Positions 13,183-15,500 of a stretch of 15,500 bases of DNA are shown piece after piece. This stretch comes from GCA-2683135 sp964507445 (GTDB lineage Bacteria > Planctomycetota > GCA-002687715). The notes below the pieces were generated by a model, which saw nothing but the letters and a program-made list of their open reading frames with translations, was not told where the DNA came from and ran no database searches. The DNA is taken from contig CAZDQF010000032.1 in the NCBI GenBank assembly GCA_964507445.1, positions 1-15,500 of the forward strand, in the 5' to 3' direction. The position numbers were made by a program, and so were the translations under genes. Position 1 is the first letter of the stretch; the number at the start of each line of letters is the position of its first letter.

Positions 13183-14160
13183 TCAGGCGACTTGTCTGGC
13201 CTCCGCGAGGTCGCAGATGCCCACCTGTTCCGTGGTGACGGAGCGGCGCTGCGCCGTCCTCAAGGCCCTGGCCAGAGCGAGGGCCGTCGGGTAACGATCC
13301 GCGGGGTTCTTGGCGAGAGCCTTGCACACCACCTGGGCGAGGCTGCTGGATATGGAGGGATTGTGCTTCCGAGGGTCCTGCACGGGGCTGTTGACGATCC
13401 CGAGGTACACGGCGTACGGCGTCCTTCCGTTGAACGGGCGCCTGCCCGTCAGCGCCTCGTACAAGGTGACGCCGAGGGCCCAGACGTCCGTGCGGCGATC
13501 GATCTCCGTCACCTCGCCGGTGACCTGTTCGGGAGACATGTAGCTCGGGGTCCCGAGGAGGTCACCGTTGACGGTCTCCGAGTCCATGTCCGAGATCCGG
13601 TCCTTGGCCAGGCCGAAGTCCACGACCACCGCCTCTCCGCCATGGCGGATCATGATGTTGGCAGGCTTGATGTCCCGGTGGACGATGCCCGATTCGTGAG
13701 CCACGTGCAGCGCTCGTGCGGCCTGTTCGATCATGGACACCGCCTCCAGGCCCATCCGGCCTTCGGTCATGAGCTGCCTCAGGTTTCTGCCCCCCACATA
13801 CTTCATGACCAGGTAGGGGGGCTCCCCAGGAGCGTTCGAGCCGATCACTGTGCCGAGTCCCGTGTGGTTCAGGTCCGCGGTGATCCGGGCTTCCCGTTCG
13901 AAGTACGACTGTTCCCGGTTCCCCATGTCGAACCGCGGCACCTTCACCGCGACCACCTGTCCGGTGCTCCGGTGAACGGCCCGGTACACCGTGGCCTGTC
14001 CACCACGACCCAGCACGGCCTCCAGCCGGTAGGGGCCGACGTGCCGCGGTTCATGGTCCTGGACCCAGATCTCTGCCGCGGTGTGGGAGCCCCAGTCGCT
14101 TGGCTCGTCGGTGAAGCAGAGCAGTGTGGAGAGGTGGGATGATGTGGCTGTGAGGGTCAT
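13183..14160 (-). CDS. Hanks-type serine/threonine protein kinase
   Basis: Single-domain protein kinase of 325 residues, without membrane segments, thus cytoplasmic. The ATG at 14160 follows GGAG (14169-14172) by eight bases; the frame is open farther upstream, but that part overlaps the intergenic region and the divergent kinase gene. All catalytic signatures are present: glycine loop LGRGGQATV (50-58), VAVK with ATP-binding Lys73, alpha-C Glu90, catalytic loop HRDIKPAN (161-168) with Asp163, DFG (181-183), activation segment GTPSYMSPE (203-211) and DVWALG (225-230). The RD-type catalytic loop suggests regulation by activation-loop phosphorylation. The domain fills the protein; a short N-terminal extension (1-42) and a short tail (about 305-325) flank it. 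Substrates are unknown. It is divergent from a second kinase at 14492, and the pair may come from duplication of a common type, though they differ well beyond the motifs. Confidence 0.93.
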   Translation of the reverse strand: MTLTATSSHLSTLLCFTDEPSDWGSHTAAEIWVQDHEPRHVGPYRLEAVLGRGGQATVYRAVHRSTGQVVAVKVPRFDMGNREQSYFEREARITADLNHTGLGTVIGSNAPGEPPYLVMKYVGGRNLRQLMTEGRMGLEAVSMIEQAARALHVAHESGIVHRDIKPANIMIRHGGEAVVVDFGLAKDRISDMDSETVNGDLLGTPSYMSPEQVTGEVTEIDRRTDVWALGVTLYEALTGRRPFNGRTPYAVYLGIVNSPVQDPRKHNPSISSSLAQVVCKALAKNPADRYPTALALARALRTAQRRSVTTEQVGICDLAEARQVA

Positions 14161-14198
14161 GGGGCCGTCTCCATTTGGGGGCTGAAGCGTCTGAGCCC

Positions 14199-14204
14199 AG
14201 GATA
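14199..14204 (-). promoter_or_regulatory. Candidate -10 box (TATCCT) for the minus-strand kinase gene
   Basis: On the minus strand TATCCT lies 38 bases before the ATG at 14160, with a poor -35 match TTAAGC (14221-14226) at a 16-base spacing. Upstream of it runs an AT-rich patch (about 14217-14262) that stands out from its surroundings and could act as an UP element or regulator site. The rest of the 331-base gap 14161-14491 holds the palindrome pair listed separately, and nothing recognisable in 14312-14440. Confidence 0.3.
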
Positions 14205-14263
14205 CGATCGCCGCCTGGTTGCTTAAGATGTAAACCAAGTGATATAAATAAGTTATGGAACAT

Positions 14264-14311
14264 CCTGCTGCAGAATTCTGCCGCTCGTTTCCTGCGACAG
14301 AATTCTGACCG
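14264..14311. repeat. Two copies of a palindromic repeat, possible operator pair
   Basis: The 10-bp palindrome CAGAATTCTG occurs at 14271-14280 and again at 14298-14307, centres 27 bp apart. The flanks are also similar: CCTGC plus two bases precedes each copy (from 14264 and 14291), and CCG or ACCG follows. The pair sits between the divergent kinase genes, about 110-147 bases upstream of one start and about 185 upstream of the other. Such an arrangement suits a dimeric regulator binding twice, but a dispersed repeat family is equally possible. Confidence 0.5.
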
Positions 14312-14491
14312 GCCCCTCTCCGCAGTCGATTTGCCCGAGCCGACCCGCTGACTGGCGCCGGCACCCCGTCCGAAACCGGGTCCGGATACGGGCTTAGGGC
14401 GGGCCCTCGGCTCTGCTGTCGTTTAGGTGCAGCGCACCATGGGATGCGCGCGCGTATCGCCATCCACGGGGCTACACTGGGTGGCGATCCC

Positions 14492-15500
14492 ATGGCAGAT
14501 GAACTGGACTTCAGGTGGGACAACGACACCGAACCGGGGTCGAGCGAAGGATTGAACTGGGGGCTTACGGACGCGGAGCGGTGCGTCGCTCCGTTGAAGA
14601 TCGCCGAGTATCCCATCGTCCGCGAACTCGGCCGCGGCGGGCAGGGGGTCGTGTACCTCGCCGAAGACCCCAAGCTCGGCAGGCCCGTCGCCCTCAAGGT
14701 CCTGTCTGCGGCGCTGGCGCCCTCCACCCGGGATCAACTCCGGTTCCGGCGAGAGGCGGAGACCGCGTCGCGGCTCGATCATCCGGGGATCTGCACCATC
14801 TATGGGTTCGGAGATCACGCTGGCACGCCGTACATCGCCATGCAGTTCGTCGAGGGGGACGGCCTCGACGCCGTGATCCGGCGGACGCGGGAGTCGCAGT
14901 ACGGGCCGCCCGCCAGGATACGATCGACTGGGGATGATGGCGGCGAGACCCTGCCTGCCTCCGCCACGGCGCGATCCGACCTGCTCGCGGTGGTGGAGTT
15001 GATGGAGTCCGTCGCCCGTGCCGTGCACCACGCTCATGAGCGCGGCCTCGTCCACCGCGACATCAAACCGGGCAACGTCATGGTGGCCGCGGACGGCCGC
15101 CCCGTGGTTCTCGACTTCGGCCTGGCCAGGGACGAAGACTCGGACGGGGTGACGCTCACCGGGACGGGCGACGTGCTTGGCACGCCCGCATACATGGCGC
15201 CAGAGCAGGTGGTTGGCAGTCGAGGAATCGATCGTCGCACCGACGTCCACGCTCTCGGCGCGATGCTGTTCGAGTTATTGACGCTGAAGCGTCCGTTCCA
15301 CGCCGCCACCCGGGAGGCCCTGTATCGCAAGATCGAACGGGATTCCGCCCCCATGGCCTCGTCCATCAACCCGGTCGTCCCCCGCGACCTCGATACCGTG
15401 GTTGCGGTGGCGCTGGAGAAGGACCCGGCCCACCGATACCAGACCGCCGAGGGCCTGGCTGACGACCTCCGGGCGGTTCTTGAGCACCGACCCATCAGCG
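14492..15500 (+). CDS. Hanks-type serine/threonine protein kinase, C-terminus beyond window
   Basis: The first 336 residues of a protein kinase that runs off the window end. The frame is open from the ATG at 14492; an in-frame ATG at 14444 is an alternative. Neither has a clear ribosome-binding site; TACACT at 14473-14478 could be a -10 box that makes a nearly leaderless message. Motifs: ELGRGGQGVVY (45-55), VALK with Lys69, alpha-C Glu88, HRDIKPGN (188-195) with Asp190, DFG (208-210), GTPAYMAPE (230-238) and DVHALG. An insert of about 35 residues, rich in Arg, Gly, Ser and Asp (about 130-165), lies before the helix that leads to the catalytic loop. The kinase domain ends near residue 330, so the missing part is probably a linker plus sensor, TPR or other repeat domain, as is common for Planctomycetota kinases. 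It is divergent from the kinase at 13183-14160. Confidence 0.92.
   Translation, partial: MADELDFRWDNDTEPGSSEGLNWGLTDAERCVAPLKIAEYPIVRELGRGGQGVVYLAEDPKLGRPVALKVLSAALAPSTRDQLRFRREAETASRLDHPGICTIYGFGDHAGTPYIAMQFVEGDGLDAVIRRTRESQYGPPARIRSTGDDGGETLPASATARSDLLAVVELMESVARAVHHAHERGLVHRDIKPGNVMVAADGRPVVLDFGLARDEDSDGVTLTGTGDVLGTPAYMAPEQVVGSRGIDRRTDVHALGAMLFELLTLKRPFHAATREALYRKIERDSAPMASSINPVVPRDLDTVVAVALEKDPAHRYQTAEGLADDLRAVLEHRPIS

Noticed and set aside
14161..14727. N-terminal extension of the minus-strand kinase to an earlier start
   Set aside because: The frame stays open by chance; it would overlap the divergent kinase, has no family likeness, and the ATG at 14160 has a well-placed GGAG.
14423..15250. 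A 275-codon minus-strand frame
   Set aside because: It is antisense to the second kinase gene, which has every kinase motif in the + frame.

Overview
The window is GC-rich with dense, mostly separately transcribed genes, GTG as well as ATG starts, many exported proteins with signal peptides, a lamin-tail protein, a giant alpha-2-macroglobulin-like exported protein and two Hanks-type Ser/Thr kinases. This mix suggests a free-living Planctomycetota bacterium. That placement is inferred from gene style; there is no rRNA or other marker gene here.

Layout. 3-1007 (+): lipoprotein with a zinc-metalloprotease HExxH motif. 1294-1893 (+): a typical 2-Cys peroxiredoxin whose catalytic cysteine codon is an in-frame TGA, followed at the right distance by a hairpin that fits a bacterial SECIS element. 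I read it as a selenocysteine peroxiredoxin. 2276-2812 (+): small secreted protein of unknown function in less GC-rich DNA, followed by a 30-codon signal-peptide-like mini-ORF. 3022-9354 (-): 2110-residue exported protein with macroglobulin-like and carboxypeptidase-regulatory-like beta domains. 9668-10708 (-): secreted lamin-tail-domain protein followed by two strong hairpins. 10967-12148 (-): exported serine beta-lactamase-family hydrolase, divergent from 12343-13143 (+), a helix-turn-helix regulator-like protein. 13183-14160 (-) and 14492 to the window edge (+): two divergent Ser/Thr protein kinases, separated by a 331-base region with an AT-rich patch and two copies of a 10-bp palindrome.

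The genes do not form one obvious pathway. The strongest hidden signal is the selenoprotein gene at 1294-1893. A standard gene caller would truncate it to a C-terminal piece starting at a TTG (1450), or replace it with a longer antisense frame. Its leader also contains a 10-base segment (1230-1239) perfectly complementary to the ribosome-binding region just before the ATG. Other points are a C-terminal sequence pattern shared by the two small secreted proteins (2276-2812 and 9668-10708) and the paired palindromes between the kinases. No tRNA, rRNA, CRISPR array, insertion sequence or prophage gene was seen.
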